Assembly (NCBI GenBank): GCA_947495055.1
Contig: CANLXO010000001.1
Location: 186,001 to 250,000 of the forward strand
Direction of reading: 5' to 3'
DNA length: 64,000 bases
Origin: an uncultured Psychrobacter sp.
Lineage (GTDB): Bacteria; Pseudomonadota; Gammaproteobacteria; Pseudomonadales; Moraxellaceae
Shown: one piece after another, positions 1 to 9,744 of the stretch
Numbering within the stretch: position 1 is the stretch's first letter
Layout: every line of letters starts with the position of its first letter
The notes under the pieces: model-generated
What the model was told of the DNA's origin: nothing
Seen by the model: only the letters and a program-made list of their open reading frames with translations
Databases searched by the model: none
Translations under genes and position numbers: made by a program

Positions 1-406
1 AATATGCGAGGTATGGGTCGGTTTTCTTTAATGGTTTATGCGTACCTCGTCCCTCGGCAAAAGCTATCGTGTTGCGCTCGGACGCAAAGTTTGTGAAGTA
101 AGCGAAATATGATATTTAGTGTATGGTCATTTGCGTAAATAAACATATTCATCTATCTGTTTCCTATTCATGCGTTGATGCGCTGGGCGCATCCTATGAA
201 AACTCACTAAAAACAACCTGAACCAACAATTGAACTAAAATATTGATTCGTGTTGTAGAATTTAAGACTAAATGATAGTCATGGTTTCCTCTAGCAAGCA
301 TTTAGGATCACCTTTAGTGAATAAGGAGACTTTATTATCTACTGCTTTCGTAAACGATCCACCTGTAGTACTCCAATCATTTCAGGGAGTTGGAACAGAA
401 GTGATT
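1..406. other. Intergenic left edge, no assignable gene
   Basis: No complete gene is visible. A plus-strand frame is open from the window edge to about base 99, but it is too short to judge. A perfect hairpin lies at 177-193 (GATGCGC, loop TGG, GCGCATC), similar in form to a REP unit. On the minus strand an open stretch of about 37 codons (268-381) between two stops has protein-like composition but no convincing start. It may be a remnant of a gene from the accessory block. Confidence 0.4.
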
Positions 407-759
407 TTATAGGGGTAATCTTGTGTCTTTATCTATATCAATATTGTCAAAAATAGTTTTCTTTAATGTGGACTCTGAGAAAATAGCACCTGATAGATCA
501 GTAAAATGATTTATATGATCTGATGTGAACTTGAAATTATCAAAAGTACAGTTATTAAATACACTTCCCCCTAAACTGACACCTTTAAACACAACACTGT
601 TGAACGTACAGTTTCCAAATACGTCTCCATACATTGTACAGTCATAAAAGCATTATATTGATAGCCTTTTGGGTCAATACGTGACTGAAGTGAAGACGAT
701 GTTGGATGGTTTGGCGGAGTGATGGAGTTGTTAGACATTTCATAAACTAGTGACTGCAT
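407..759 (-). pseudogene. Pentapeptide-repeat protein, frameshifted
   Basis: Two overlapping minus-strand frames make up one gene. The first (from 759) encodes an N-terminal leader and runs out of frame at about 645. The second (ending at 407) encodes 75 residues of pentapeptide repeats. Inserting one base in the AAAA run at 646-649 joins them into about 117 codons. The five-residue periodicity, with F, M or L at the centre of each unit, then runs unbroken through the junction, which is strong evidence that the frame was once continuous. Pentapeptide repeats fold as a right-handed beta helix; their function here is unknown. It is the last gene of the PAAR accessory block. An alternative start (MSNN) lies at 738. 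A sequencing error in the homopolymer cannot be excluded. Confidence 0.7.
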
Positions 760-794
760 GAGCTAAAAACTACTGGCTCATACAGTCATCATTA

Positions 795-1592
795 TCATTG
801 GCTCATCTCTTCAATATCACCTAATGTAAGACCAATTTCTTGGGTGCTAAAGATAGTAATGCCTTTATCGTCGATTTTACCATTCATGACCAATCTACCA
901 ATGCGATTACTTGCTTCTTGATTACCTTGATCGGCGGCTTTTTTATACCATTCAAATGCTTTTTCGTAATCTTGTGGCACGCCTTGACCTTGTTCATAAA
1001 GGTCACCAAGATTAAATTGTGCGAGACCCACGTCTTGTTCAGCAGCTTTTTTGTACCACTCAAAAGCTTTAGTATAGCTTTGTGTGACGCCTCTACCAAA
1101 ATAGTACATCGTGCCAATATTGTTTTGAGCATTAAAAGATCCATTATCAGCTGCTAATAAATACAATTGCATGGCTTTTTCATAATCCTGATCAATACCT
1201 ACTCCACTTCCATACATAATACCGAGACTAAATTGAGCATCAGCGTATCCTTGGTTGGCTGCTTTTTGCATCCATGCAAATGCTTTTTGATAGTCCTTTT
1301 CTGTTCCCAGTCCGTCATGATACATCAGACCTAAATAGTGCTCAGCAGGAGCATAGCCTTGATCGGCAGCTACTTGAAATAATTCAAAAGCTTTATCATC
1401 GTCTTCAGGAACGGAGTCGCCCTCGTAGTAGGCCAGTCCAAGCTCGTATGTTTGTTTAGGATCATTTTGCTTTACTGATTCAGTGATATTTAAAGATTCC
1501 GCTGAGCAAGCTGAAACGGTTAAGCCGACTGATAGCGTCGTAGCTAATAATAAAGACTGAGTTAAGTGATTTAGGCTTTTTAGATCCATCAA
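795..1592 (-). CDS. Sel1-repeat lipoprotein
   Basis: A 265-residue protein. The N-terminal signal peptide ends in a lipobox (VSAC), with Cys at about residue 29, so it should be a lipoprotein anchored in the periplasm. From about residue 47 it consists of five Sel1-type tetratricopeptide-like repeats of about 36 residues (pattern LG..Y..G.GV..D...A..W...AA.QG). Such repeats form helical solenoids for protein binding. The second Met is an equally possible start. It follows the three paralogous lipoproteins of the PAAR block with only an 18-base gap, so it is probably cotranscribed with them. A role as accessory or immunity protein for the PAAR effector is inference from position. Confidence 0.85.
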   Translation of the reverse strand: MMDLKSLNHLTQSLLLATTLSVGLTVSACSAESLNITESVKQNDPKQTYELGLAYYEGDSVPEDDDKAFELFQVAADQGYAPAEHYLGLMYHDGLGTEKDYQKAFAWMQKAANQGYADAQFSLGIMYGSGVGIDQDYEKAMQLYLLAADNGSFNAQNNIGTMYYFGRGVTQSYTKAFEWYKKAAEQDVGLAQFNLGDLYEQGQGVPQDYEKAFEWYKKAADQGNQEASNRIGRLVMNGKIDDKGITIFSTQEIGLTLGDIEEMSQ

Positions 1593-1610
1593 ATTCTCGT
1601 TAAAAACTAT

Positions 1611-2180
1611 TTATTGAATAGGCTGATTCGGACTGACTTGCTCATAGCTTTTACCCTCTGGTACAGGTATGCAATTGACCTCTTTTTGCGACTCAGTAGG
1701 CTTGCAGTAGGGCATGCTATCTACATATTCAAATACGGTTCCATAGCGATGTATACCGTCAGTTAATGGTGTTAAGTAAATATTGCCCATATCAATAGTA
1801 ACGAGAGTTTTTAGGTCAGTACTTTTAGATGGTACTATGCCATCAATTGCGAACAGACGTCGCTGATAGCCTTGCGTATCGATCATAATATTAGCGTCTT
1901 TAACTATAGCTTTAAAATAATCTGCGCCCATCTCATCTGTATCTATCTTTTGCATAACAGGTAGCTCAAAGCGACCTTTGTCATCAGAGGTGCCTTGAAT
2001 GTCATCGGTTAAGTAAACCGTAATATTGCTCAGGGGCTGGTCGGTTTGTCTATCAATGAGTTGACCCTTTATAGAGGGCGTCACATAGAGCACTTCAGGC
2101 TCTTGCGCAGTACAAGAAGTGGTTACCAACGCTGTCAGACAAACGATACTGAACAAATTGATTTTATTAAAGATCTTCAC
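1611..2180 (-). CDS. Lipoprotein with carboxypeptidase-regulatory-like fold, paralog 3
   Basis: A 189-residue lipoprotein. The signal peptide ends with TTSC (Cys about residue 23). A segment then resembles the transthyretin/carboxypeptidase regulatory-like beta sandwich (GQLIDRQTDQPLSNITVYL, then DDKGRFELP). The C-terminus carries the paralog signature C.P.ESQKEVNCIPVP with two cysteines that may form a disulfide. The start is GTG, supported by GGAG six bases upstream, and it overlaps the preceding paralog by 14 bases, indicating translational coupling. It is the most divergent of the three copies. Its function is unknown; it is a candidate immunity protein for the upstream PAAR-metallopeptidase because of location, export and tandem duplication. 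Confidence 0.8.
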   Translation of the reverse strand: MKIFNKINLFSIVCLTALVTTSCTAQEPEVLYVTPSIKGQLIDRQTDQPLSNITVYLTDDIQGTSDDKGRFELPVMQKIDTDEMGADYFKAIVKDANIMIDTQGYQRRLFAIDGIVPSKSTDLKTLVTIDMGNIYLTPLTDGIHRYGTVFEYVDSMPYCKPTESQKEVNCIPVPEGKSYEQVSPNQPIQ

Positions 2181-2694
2181 GGTTTACTCCATCTGGCACA
2201 GGAATGCAATTTACTTCTTTTTGTGACTCATTTGGCTGACAAAAAGTCATATCCTCTATATATTCTTCATACTTATAACTATCTTCTATTTTTACATTAT
2301 TTGGCAATGGCGCTAAATACACTCTACCCATATGGATATATTCAGGTACTTCAGATACGCTTACTACTTTTATTCTCGAGATACCAAAATTTGAGTATGT
2401 TTTACCTTTATAGTTTTCTTTATTAATGACAATATCCATTTCACTCAACTCTCCGCTATCAGCAGTATGTCCATCACTAGTAATCGCAGGAAGCTTAAAA
2501 TAACCTTCTTTATCAGTTGTCGTATAGGTATTGCTGGTATACAGAACATTAGCATTGCTAATCGGTTGGTTATTTTGACTATCTAATATTTGCCCAGTAA
2601 CAATAGGAGTTAAATAGTGCTTAGTGGTAGGTTCTGCTTGACAAGCAGTCAATGAGATAGATAGCAAACATAATCCAGCTAATAATATTTTCAT
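2167..2694 (-). CDS. Lipoprotein with carboxypeptidase-regulatory-like fold, paralog 2
   Basis: A protein of about 175 residues. I chose the start at 2694 (MKILLAG) rather than 2748, because it begins a clean lipoprotein signal (LTAC lipobox) and lies two bases after the stop of the previous gene. The mature protein begins QAEPTTKHYLTPIVTGQ and shows the beta-sandwich signature (DKEGYFKLP). It ends with the shared C-terminal motif FCQPNESQKEVNCIPVP. It is most similar to paralog 1 (2697-3242): the lipobox, the HYLTPIV/YYLTPIV segment and the C-terminal motif are nearly identical, while the middle differs. That pattern suggests duplication with diversification of a binding surface. Confidence 0.82.
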   Translation of the reverse strand: MKILLAGLCLLSISLTACQAEPTTKHYLTPIVTGQILDSQNNQPISNANVLYTSNTYTTTDKEGYFKLPAITSDGHTADSGELSEMDIVINKENYKGKTYSNFGISRIKVVSVSEVPEYIHMGRVYLAPLPNNVKIEDSYKYEEYIEDMTFCQPNESQKEVNCIPVPDGVNREDL

Positions 2695-2696
2695 GA

Positions 2697-3242
2697 CTAG
2701 TTGGCGCTTACCTGTTCGTAAGTCATACCATTTGGCACAGGAATGCAATTCACTTCTTTTTGTGATTCATTTGGCTGACAAAACGTCATATCTTTTATAT
2801 ATTCATCTTCGACATCATTGGTGCTTATACCAGTAGGTAATCTTTCAAGGTATATTTTGCCTATATGAACGTATTCAGGTACTTCAAAAGACCTGCTTAT
2901 TTTAATTCTTGGAAAGCCAAAGTTTGAGTAATATTTTCTTTTATAGGTTTCTTTGTATACTGACATACTGCTCTCACTTAATTGATTTAATACCCAGTAG
3001 TCAGGCGAAGAAGATACATTATATTCAATAGCAGGCAATCTAAAAAAACCATCTTTATTCGTTTCAACAAACTCTTTACTGGTGTAAATAATAGTCACTC
3101 CACCGAGAGGTTTACCAGTATTTTTATCCAATACTTGACCAGTAACGATAGGCGTTAGGTAGTACTTAGTAGCAGGCTCTGCTTGACAAGCAGTAAATAA
3201 CGCTATGACTGAATATAATCCAGCTAATGATTGTATTTTCAT
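2697..3242 (-). CDS. Lipoprotein with carboxypeptidase-regulatory-like fold, paralog 1
   Basis: A 181-residue lipoprotein (signal peptide, FTAC lipobox, Cys about residue 19). The mature part starts QAEPATKYYLTPIVTGQ. It carries a carboxypeptidase-regulatory-like segment (LDKNTGKPLGGVTIIYTS, then NKDGFFRLP) and the C-terminal two-cysteine motif FCQPNESQKEVNCIPVP. Its start codon lies two bases after the stop of the PAAR-metallopeptidase gene, the usual place for a cognate immunity gene. Periplasmic anchoring would suit an effector that acts in the periplasm. No catalytic motif is seen. The immunity role is inference. Confidence 0.83.
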   Translation of the reverse strand: MKIQSLAGLYSVIALFTACQAEPATKYYLTPIVTGQVLDKNTGKPLGGVTIIYTSKEFVETNKDGFFRLPAIEYNVSSSPDYWVLNQLSESSMSVYKETYKRKYYSNFGFPRIKISRSFEVPEYVHIGKIYLERLPTGISTNDVEDEYIKDMTFCQPNESQKEVNCIPVPNGMTYEQVSAN

Positions 3243-3244
3243 AA

Positions 3245-4738
3245 CTAACCTCTACTGACTAATGGCACAATCTTAATCATTGATAACCATAAAAAACTAC
3301 GCACATCTTCTTCACTAGCTACAGCTTTATCATATATGTCTAATGGACTTCTTTTAGCATATTTCATTAGATCATATTCATTGCCTATGTTTTGATAGGT
3401 GCCATTAACTTTTTGTGTGGTAACCGTAGAAGAACCTTTATGTCCTTTTGAATAGCTATGGCCGCCATAAGCTAATAATATGTCATGGCCTAATTCATGA
3501 GAAAAAGTTTTACTAAATGCCTCTTTTGCGTCAGTCTCGGTAATATAATCCCAACGATTTGGATATTTAATATATCCTACATTGTAGTATACGATTCGAG
3601 ATAATTCCCAATTCCTAGAGCGCGCGATATTAGTATTAGTGTTAAACTTGATATCGACTTTATTTAGACTATTATTTCCAGTTATTTCACAAGTTGTAAA
3701 AACTTCATATTTATCGCCATTTAAATCAATACCAATTGGGTGATTTTGTTTACCCATTAAGGTACTATTGTTGCGACTCCAATAACGGCTTACGCTTTGT
3801 TTCGCCAATGATTTGATCTCATTATCCGTTATATTTATTTTCTCGATTATGGGCTTATTATTATGTCTTTTAATCTCAGCTGGAGGTACTAAAGGTATCA
3901 GTCTTCTCTTTTCAACATGTACTTTGCTGATCTCCGAAATAGCAACTCGTAGATTGACATCTATTCTCTTGGTACTTCTATTAATTTTTATATCTAGCCA
4001 ATCACATTGTTTATACTCAAATCTATGTTGACTACTGTGCTTGTCTTGACCTCCTTTGCTATTCGTTCCTATAACCGTAAATTCAACCTTATCTTTAGTA
4101 AACCATGTACTATCGTATTTGTCCTTAATAAAACCATCCCATATTATATCGATAGAATCATTTGCATTAAAACTACCAGTCTTTGTGGCTATCTCCATGT
4201 TGTTCATCAAGACTAATAACTTAGTGTAGCTACCCTTAGCTATATTAACCGTTAGTTTAATCTTATCATTAGCCACTTTAGAATCATAACTGGATGGTTT
4301 AAGAGGAGCGAATTCATTACTATGTGCCATCTCAACACGACCCATCCTAATCATAAATATCTCATCAGATTTAGGAGCCAAACTAGCAAACAAAGCATCA
4401 GGATCAGATTTAGGGAACTGTAGAGGGGCGGGTTGTTCGAATGTTGGCTCTGGCTGCTCAACCCCAAACACTTCAAAGTCTGACTCTGCAAATGACTGCT
4501 GAATAGCAATGAGGGTGGCGCCGCAACTTGTCATATCACCGCCGCGGGCAATCGGTGCACCGTCTACAATAAAGGACGGATCGCCTGTGAGAATAGTAGT
4601 GACTTTTTTACATTTTTTGCAAATGACTTTATCGCCTTTACGAGAGACTTGTACACCGTTATGGGTGGTATAAGGTGATCCTGTAATCACTTTACCGCCA
4701 TGTGTGGTAGTTGCGCCTACTGTGATATAAGCTGCCAT
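3245..4738 (-). CDS. PAAR-domain protein with zinc-metallopeptidase-like C-terminus (probable T6SS effector)
   Basis: A 497-residue protein. Residues 1-80 form a PAAR domain (repeated VxxxGxPV-like turns, KKCKK and TSCGA cysteines, VDGAPIARGGD). PAAR proteins cap the VgrG spike of type VI secretion systems and often carry toxins. A linker (about 85-130) leads to a beta-rich middle region (about 145-250). The C-terminal region contains HELGH at 414-418, followed by further histidines at 427 and 433 and an EYDLMKY segment that could supply a Met-turn, as in zincin metallopeptidases. No VgrG or other secretion gene is in the window, so this is an orphan effector locus. The coding region is more AT-rich than the neighbouring tkt, which fits horizontal transfer. 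PAAR assignment is firm; the peptidase is likely; the target is unknown. Confidence 0.85.
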   Translation of the reverse strand: MAAYITVGATTTHGGKVITGSPYTTHNGVQVSRKGDKVICKKCKKVTTILTGDPSFIVDGAPIARGGDMTSCGATLIAIQQSFAESDFEVFGVEQPEPTFEQPAPLQFPKSDPDALFASLAPKSDEIFMIRMGRVEMAHSNEFAPLKPSSYDSKVANDKIKLTVNIAKGSYTKLLVLMNNMEIATKTGSFNANDSIDIIWDGFIKDKYDSTWFTKDKVEFTVIGTNSKGGQDKHSSQHRFEYKQCDWLDIKINRSTKRIDVNLRVAISEISKVHVEKRRLIPLVPPAEIKRHNNKPIIEKINITDNEIKSLAKQSVSRYWSRNNSTLMGKQNHPIGIDLNGDKYEVFTTCEITGNNSLNKVDIKFNTNTNIARSRNWELSRIVYYNVGYIKYPNRWDYITETDAKEAFSKTFSHELGHDILLAYGGHSYSKGHKGSSTVTTQKVNGTYQNIGNEYDLMKYAKRSPLDIYDKAVASEEDVRSFLWLSMIKIVPLVSRG

Positions 4739-5152
4739 ATGAGTGCCCTAAAAGTATTATTCTAAAACTTGATTTGCAAACAAGTTTTACTATTGAGAAA
4801 TTAAACTTAGGCTTAGTTAAGCAGAAAGGTAAACAAATATCAATAAAATGTTGACGATTTCGTCGCCGAGAATATCTTGTCGATACTATTAGCACGTAGT
4901 TTGGATGAAGCTTGTAATATTAAATGTTTGACCCTACATCAAGAGTCATGTCTAGACACTAACTTAACCATCTTTTTGGAGATTTGATAGTAATCAGGAT
5001 GTAAAAGGCAGGATCAGCTCCAAAAATTAACACACCAGAAACCAACCAAAAAAAAGAGCCACCAGAATTATCCAGCAGCTCTTCCTCGTACAATCTCTTC
5101 AATTTAACTATGAATCATAGCTAAGTGCTGGGCTAAAGCCGCAGCCTACGAA
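4739..5152. other. Intergenic between PAAR operon and tkt
   Basis: It holds the 5' region of the PAAR operon and the tkt terminator (5048-5083). No gene with a ribosome binding site is visible. The sequence is AT-rich. No insertion-sequence ends or attachment-site repeats were recognised. Confidence 0.5.
5048..5083 (-). terminator. Rho-independent terminator of tkt
   Basis: On the minus strand a 12-bp stem (AAGAGCTGCTGG with CTGGTGGCTCTT, four G-U pairs) is followed by a run of eight T. It lies about 70 bases after the tkt stop. Confidence 0.75.
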
Positions 5153-7150
5153 TCAAACCAAACTATTCACCGCTTCAACCACCGCATCCGCAGTAATACC
5201 AAACTCTTTATACAAATCGCTAGCAGGTGCAGATTCACCATAAGTAGTCATGCCAATGACTTTACCGTCAAGACCGACGAACTTATACCAGTAGTCTACA
5301 TGCGCGGCTTCAACTGCTACGCGAGCGCGGATAGTGGCAGGCAATACCGAGTCGCGGTAATCAGCGTCTTGTTCCATAAAGATCTCCGCACAGGGCATAG
5401 AGACCACACGGACGCCAACGCCATTTTCGCTAAGCGTTTGATGCGCTTGCATCGCAAGGCCAACTTCTGAACCTGTCGCGATGATAATTGCTTGTAGCTT
5501 GCCCTGCTCTTTGGCTAAGACATAACCACCCCTAACAATATTCGCAACTTGGCTCTCATCACGTGCTTGATGGGGCAAGCTTTGACGGCTAAAGATCAGC
5601 GCCGATGGGTTATTCTCAGACTTAATCGCTTCAACCCATGCGCTAGCAGATTCGGTCGCATCACACGGACGCCAGGTACGTAGATTTGGTGTCGTGCGTA
5701 GGCTGGTCAATTGCTCAACGGGCTGATGCGTTGGGCCATCTTCACCCAGACCGATAGAATCATGGGTGTAGACATGGATGATACGTTGCTTCATCAATGC
5801 GCCCATACGGACAGCGTTACGCGCGTATTCCATAAACATGAGGAAGGTGGCTACATAAGGGATAAAGCCGCCATGCAATGCGATACCATTGGCAATCGCG
5901 GTCATACCGAATTCGCGTACGCCATAGTAGATATAGTTGCCATCAGCGTTAGTTTCGATACCCTTGGCATCTTTAAAAAGTGTTAGGTTTGAGCCTGCGA
6001 GATCGGCAGAACCGCCCATCAGCTCTGGTAATAATGGCTGCAAAGTATTAATCGCGTTTTGGCTGGCTTTACGACTAGCGACATCGCCGCCCTGCTCTTG
6101 AGTTTGCTGGATATAGTCTTTTGCTTGGCTGTCAAAGTCCGCTGGCAAGTCACCATTTAAACGACGTAATAGCTCGCTTGCTAACTCTGGATAGGCTTTT
6201 TTATATGCTTCAAAGTCCGCATCCCAGTTCTTTTGTTGGACGTCGCCTTTGGCTTTGGCATCCCACGCTTCATAGATTTCGTCATCTAATTCAAAGGGTG
6301 CATGTTTCCAAGATAACGCATCACGAGTCAAGGCGATTTCGTCATCACCAAGCGGTGCGCCATGACTAGAGGCCAAGCCTTGTTTGTTTGGACTACCTGC
6401 ACCGATAGTGGTTTTGCAAATGATTAAGCTTGGCTTGCTAGTCTCTTTGATCGCTTGCTCAGTCGCTTTAGTGATCGCATCGGTATCATGGCCATCGACT
6501 TTGATGACTTGCCAGCCGTAGCTCTCAAAGCGCATTTGGGTGTCATCAGTGAACCAGCCTTCGACATCGCCATCGATGGAGATACCATTGTCATCATAAA
6601 AGAAGACTAATTTGCCAAGCTCTAACGTGCCAGCGAGTGAGCAAACTTCATGGCTGATACCTTCCATCAAGCAGCCATCACCCAAGAACGCATAAGTATG
6701 ATGGTCAATGATGTTATGACCATCACGGTTAAACTGCGCAGCCAAAGTTTTTTCAGCAATAGCAAAACCAACGGCGTTAGCGATACCTTGACCTAGTGGA
6801 CCCGTCGTAGTCTCAACCCCTGGCGTATAACCTAGCTCTGGATGGCCAGGCGTTTTAGAATGCAGCTGACGAAAGCCTTTTAGATCGTCAACGCTGACGT
6901 CATAGCCCGTCAAATGCAGGAGTGAATAAATCAGCATCGAGCCATGTCCGTTCGATAACACAAAGCGGTCACGGTTGTGCCACTGTGGATCAGCAGGATT
7001 GTGTTTTAAAAATTTGCGCCACAGAACTTCAGCAATATCAGCCATGCCCATCGGCGCGCCTGGGTGTCCAGAATTGGCTTTTTGAACCGCATCAAATGAG
7101 AGTACACGAATAGCATTGGCAAGTTTGCGTTCGTTAATTGGGGTGGGCAT
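5153..7150 (-). CDS. tkt: Transketolase
   Basis: A 665-residue thiamine-diphosphate enzyme of the non-oxidative pentose phosphate pathway. It transfers two-carbon ketol units between sugar phosphates in the cytosol. The full family length and motifs are present: N-terminal [20 protein letters not shown], the cofactor motif GDGCLMEG with downstream N of DDNGISIDG, the pyrimidine domain [15 protein letters not shown], and the [13 protein letters not shown] segment. The start at 7150 matches the family ([15 protein letters not shown]). It is monocistronic, with its own terminator downstream and serS upstream on the same strand after a 153-base gap that contains a strong hairpin. Confidence 0.97.
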   Translation of the reverse strand: MPTPINERKLANAIRVLSFDAVQKANSGHPGAPMGMADIAEVLWRKFLKHNPADPQWHNRDRFVLSNGHGSMLIYSLLHLTGYDVSVDDLKGFRQLHSKTPGHPELGYTPGVETTTGPLGQGIANAVGFAIAEKTLAAQFNRDGHNIIDHHTYAFLGDGCLMEGISHEVCSLAGTLELGKLVFFYDDNGISIDGDVEGWFTDDTQMRFESYGWQVIKVDGHDTDAITKATEQAIKETSKPSLIICKTTIGAGSPNKQGLASSHGAPLGDDEIALTRDALSWKHAPFELDDEIYEAWDAKAKGDVQQKNWDADFEAYKKAYPELASELLRRLNGDLPADFDSQAKDYIQQTQEQGGDVASRKASQNAINTLQPLLPELMGGSADLAGSNLTLFKDAKGIETNADGNYIYYGVREFGMTAIANGIALHGGFIPYVATFLMFMEYARNAVRMGALMKQRIIHVYTHDSIGLGEDGPTHQPVEQLTSLRTTPNLRTWRPCDATESASAWVEAIKSENNPSALIFSRQSLPHQARDESQVANIVRGGYVLAKEQGKLQAIIIATGSEVGLAMQAHQTLSENGVGVRVVSMPCAEIFMEQDADYRDSVLPATIRARVAVEAAHVDYWYKFVGLDGKVIGMTTYGESAPASDLYKEFGITADAVVEAVNSLV

Positions 7151-7245
7151 AGCGTGTCCTAATATTCAAATAAGAAGTATGGAGGATAAAGAGATAGACT
7201 CAGAAATAAGGTATAAAATTTAGCTGCAATGTTACCATAATAGCG

Positions 7246-7276
7246 ATAAGCCACGCCAAAAAATGGTGTGGCTTAT
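7246..7276. terminator. Hairpin between serS and tkt
   Basis: A 12-bp stem (ATAAGCCACGCC with GGTGTGGCTTAT, one G-T pair) encloses an A-rich loop, just after the serS stop. There is no T tract on either side, so it may be a weak terminator or an mRNA-stabilising structure. Confidence 0.5.
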
Positions 7277-7303
7277 GCGTATGTATTCAAATGAAAAGAG
7301 TTT

Positions 7304-8590
7304 TTAAATCGAAATAGTCTCAACCCCGCCCATAAACGGACGCAGCACTTCTGGAATGGTGATGCTACCATCGGCGTTTTGATGGTTCTCCATAACCGCA
7401 AGTAAAGTACGACCGACCGCTAGACCTGAGCCATTAAGCGTATGCGCAAGACTGGTTTGCTTACCGTCTTTGACGCGCGTACCCATACGCCGCGCTTGAA
7501 AATCGCCACAGTTTGAGCAGCTTGAGATCTCACGGTACGTCTCTTGGCTTGGCAACCAAACTTCGATGTCATAAGTCTTTTGCGCAGAGAATCCCATATC
7601 ACCGGTACAGAGCAGCACGGTACGATAAGGCAGATTGAGCTGCTGTAAGATATATTCTGCTTGCTTGGTCATCGCCTCTAACAAGCTATCGGACTGCTCA
7701 CTTGTAGCAATATTGACCATTTCGACCTTTTCAAATTGATGCTGGCGTATTAGACCACGGGTATCACGACCATGTGAGCCCGCTTCACTACGAAAACAAG
7801 GCGTATGCGCGGTGAACTTCAATGGTAGCTCTTTGATATCCAAACGCTCGCCGCGTACCAAATTGGTCATCGGTACTTCCGCCGTTGGAATCAAGTAAAA
7901 GTCCGTATCTTCGTTATTGGTATGATTGGTCAGTTTAAACAAATCATCTTCAAACTTAGGCAACTGACCTGTGCCTTTTAAGCTCTCACTGTTGACAATA
8001 TAAGGCACATAAGTCTCAGTGTAGCCGTACTTCATCGTATGGGTATTGAGCATAAATTGAATCAGCGCGCGATGCAGCTGTGCTAGCTGACCTTTTAGTA
8101 CATTGAAGCGGCTACCCGTAATCTTGGCAGCGGCTTCAAAATCAAGCATACCGAGCGTCTCACCGATATGCGTATGGTCTTTTATGTCAAAGTCAAACTG
8201 GCGCGGTTCTCCCCACTGGCGTACTTCGACGTTATCGTCTTCTGAGGTACCCGCGGGCACATCGCTAGCTGGCAGATTAGGGATTTGTAGCGCCGCTTGG
8301 GTAATGCGTTCTTGTAAGGTGCGCAGCTCGTCTTCGGCTGCCTTAATCCCACCGCTAACGCTTTGCATCTCACTGAGTAGACTACTGGCATCTTCGCCTG
8401 ATTTTTTGAGTGCGCCCACTTGCTTAGCACCAGCATTACGGCGCGATTGCAGCTCTTCGGTCTTAACTTGCAATGACTTACGCTCATTTTCGATAGTTTG
8501 CCAAAATTCCATATCCAGCGTATAGCCACGGGTCGCCAATTGCTGTTGTAAATCGCTTAAATCGCCGCGTAAGAGTTTTGGATCTATCAT
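7304..8590 (-). CDS. serS: Seryl-tRNA synthetase
   Basis: A 428-residue class II aminoacyl-tRNA synthetase that charges tRNA-Ser (and tRNA-Sec where present). The N-terminal 110 residues form the expected long coiled-coil arm (for example [20 protein letters not shown]). The catalytic core has motif 2 ([20 protein letters not shown]) and motif 3 ([16 protein letters not shown]). The start [10 protein letters not shown] is canonical. Length is typical. It stands alone between tkt and a plus-strand gene. Confidence 0.97.
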   Translation of the reverse strand: MIDPKLLRGDLSDLQQQLATRGYTLDMEFWQTIENERKSLQVKTEELQSRRNAGAKQVGALKKSGEDASSLLSEMQSVSGGIKAAEDELRTLQERITQAALQIPNLPASDVPAGTSEDDNVEVRQWGEPRQFDFDIKDHTHIGETLGMLDFEAAAKITGSRFNVLKGQLAQLHRALIQFMLNTHTMKYGYTETYVPYIVNSESLKGTGQLPKFEDDLFKLTNHTNNEDTDFYLIPTAEVPMTNLVRGERLDIKELPLKFTAHTPCFRSEAGSHGRDTRGLIRQHQFEKVEMVNIATSEQSDSLLEAMTKQAEYILQQLNLPYRTVLLCTGDMGFSAQKTYDIEVWLPSQETYREISSCSNCGDFQARRMGTRVKDGKQTSLAHTLNGSGLAVGRTLLAVMENHQNADGSITIPEVLRPFMGGVETISI

Positions 8591-8860
8591 AAGGGGTGCC
8601 TGTAACGCTAAAAGTGGTAAAAAAGGAATGTCAAAAAATCAAAAACAGCTGCTATGATACCAAGCCATGACAGATTTGACCACGTTTTGACTATAGATAA
8701 GCGAATCTGTTTCTTTTAAGAGCGCTTTTCGGTAAGATAAGCGCATCAAAGCTTGGCGCGTAAGCTTAGATGTCTGATAATGAGTCATCTAACCATCATG
8801 CTTTTAGTTGCCAAGCCCTCAAACCCAAGCATCCAACCATCAAGCATCTGAGAAACTTTT

Positions 8861-9520
8861 ATGGCTTTGTACCCCTACACGCTGCAACCTATCGCCTTAA
8901 ACATGACCGAGGCCGAATTCCATCAAGCACAGTACGAGCTATTTGCCAGTGCTAGCCCCTCTTTTGGTCTCTCGAGCTTTAAGACAAAAGAGTGGATCAT
9001 CATGGCAGTTGTAGTCATCTTAGCACTCGCAGGATTGGTGTTTTTGACGGGTTATTCAACGATTATCTTTTGGCTTATGCTGGTTTCAGTCGCTATCTAT
9101 ATGCTGGTTCGTACCCTTGGGTTTAAATGGTACGTCAAAAAGCAGTTTGATAAACAAGTGGCTGAGCAAGAGATGCCTGATGAGATGCGTCAGATGAAAC
9201 TTGGGGTACAAAAACATGGCCTTGTAATGGCGATGCCTGTCAGTCAGCCAAATCTGATGCAAAACCCGCAAATGCGCGGTATGCAAATGCGCGCAGGCTC
9301 GACCCAGCAAGCGGTTGTTCCATGGAGCGCAATTAAGAGCTGGGATGAGACGGATGATTATCTGATTATGATGTTTGAGCTTAAGGGCCAGCAAGGCAGC
9401 CAAATCATACCCAAACGCCTAAAGGCAGAAAAATTTCCTATTGATACGGTACGCCAACATCTGCAAGAAGTAGTGCCTGTTCGCGGTTTGCAAACTGAAA
9501 ATATACAACTGCCAAAATAA
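8861..9520 (+). CDS. YcxB-like membrane protein
   Basis: A 219-residue protein. Two adjacent transmembrane segments lie at about residues 47-68 and 69-90. They are followed by a cytosolic C-terminal region whose end (VPWSAIKSWDETDDYLIMMF, then QIIPKR) matches the YcxB-like C-terminal domain, a fold of unknown function. A methionine-rich low-complexity stretch (MQNPQMRGMQMR) lies around residue 130. It is divergent from serS, with about 270 bases between. The start is ATG at 8861; an overlapping upstream frame lacks support. Function is unknown. Confidence 0.7.
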   Translation: MALYPYTLQPIALNMTEAEFHQAQYELFASASPSFGLSSFKTKEWIIMAVVVILALAGLVFLTGYSTIIFWLMLVSVAIYMLVRTLGFKWYVKKQFDKQVAEQEMPDEMRQMKLGVQKHGLVMAMPVSQPNLMQNPQMRGMQMRAGSTQQAVVPWSAIKSWDETDDYLIMMFELKGQQGSQIIPKRLKAEKFPIDTVRQHLQEVVPVRGLQTENIQLPK

Positions 9521-9744
9521 AAAGCCTGTAATATTAACACTTATGGCACTGTAATTTTATAAAACATATCGTGTACGTGAGTTTATTCAATTTAACTTAT
9601 TGATGTTTACTTGCTATAGTAGGGGTCATTAAGAGGTTAAACCTATTTACTTTTATAGTAAAAACTAACTTGTATAGCAAAGATATGAAGTAGATCTCAA
9701 GTTTCTTGCTGTGCAAATCAACACTCAATTACAAGGACAATATT

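Noticed and set aside
840-1157. Plus-strand frame of 105 codons inside the Sel1 gene
   Set aside because: It is antisense to a well-supported repeat protein and has no binding site.
9634-9644. AGGTT-A-AACCT inverted repeat upstream of dps
   Set aside because: Too short to assign to a regulator; could be chance in AT-rich sequence.
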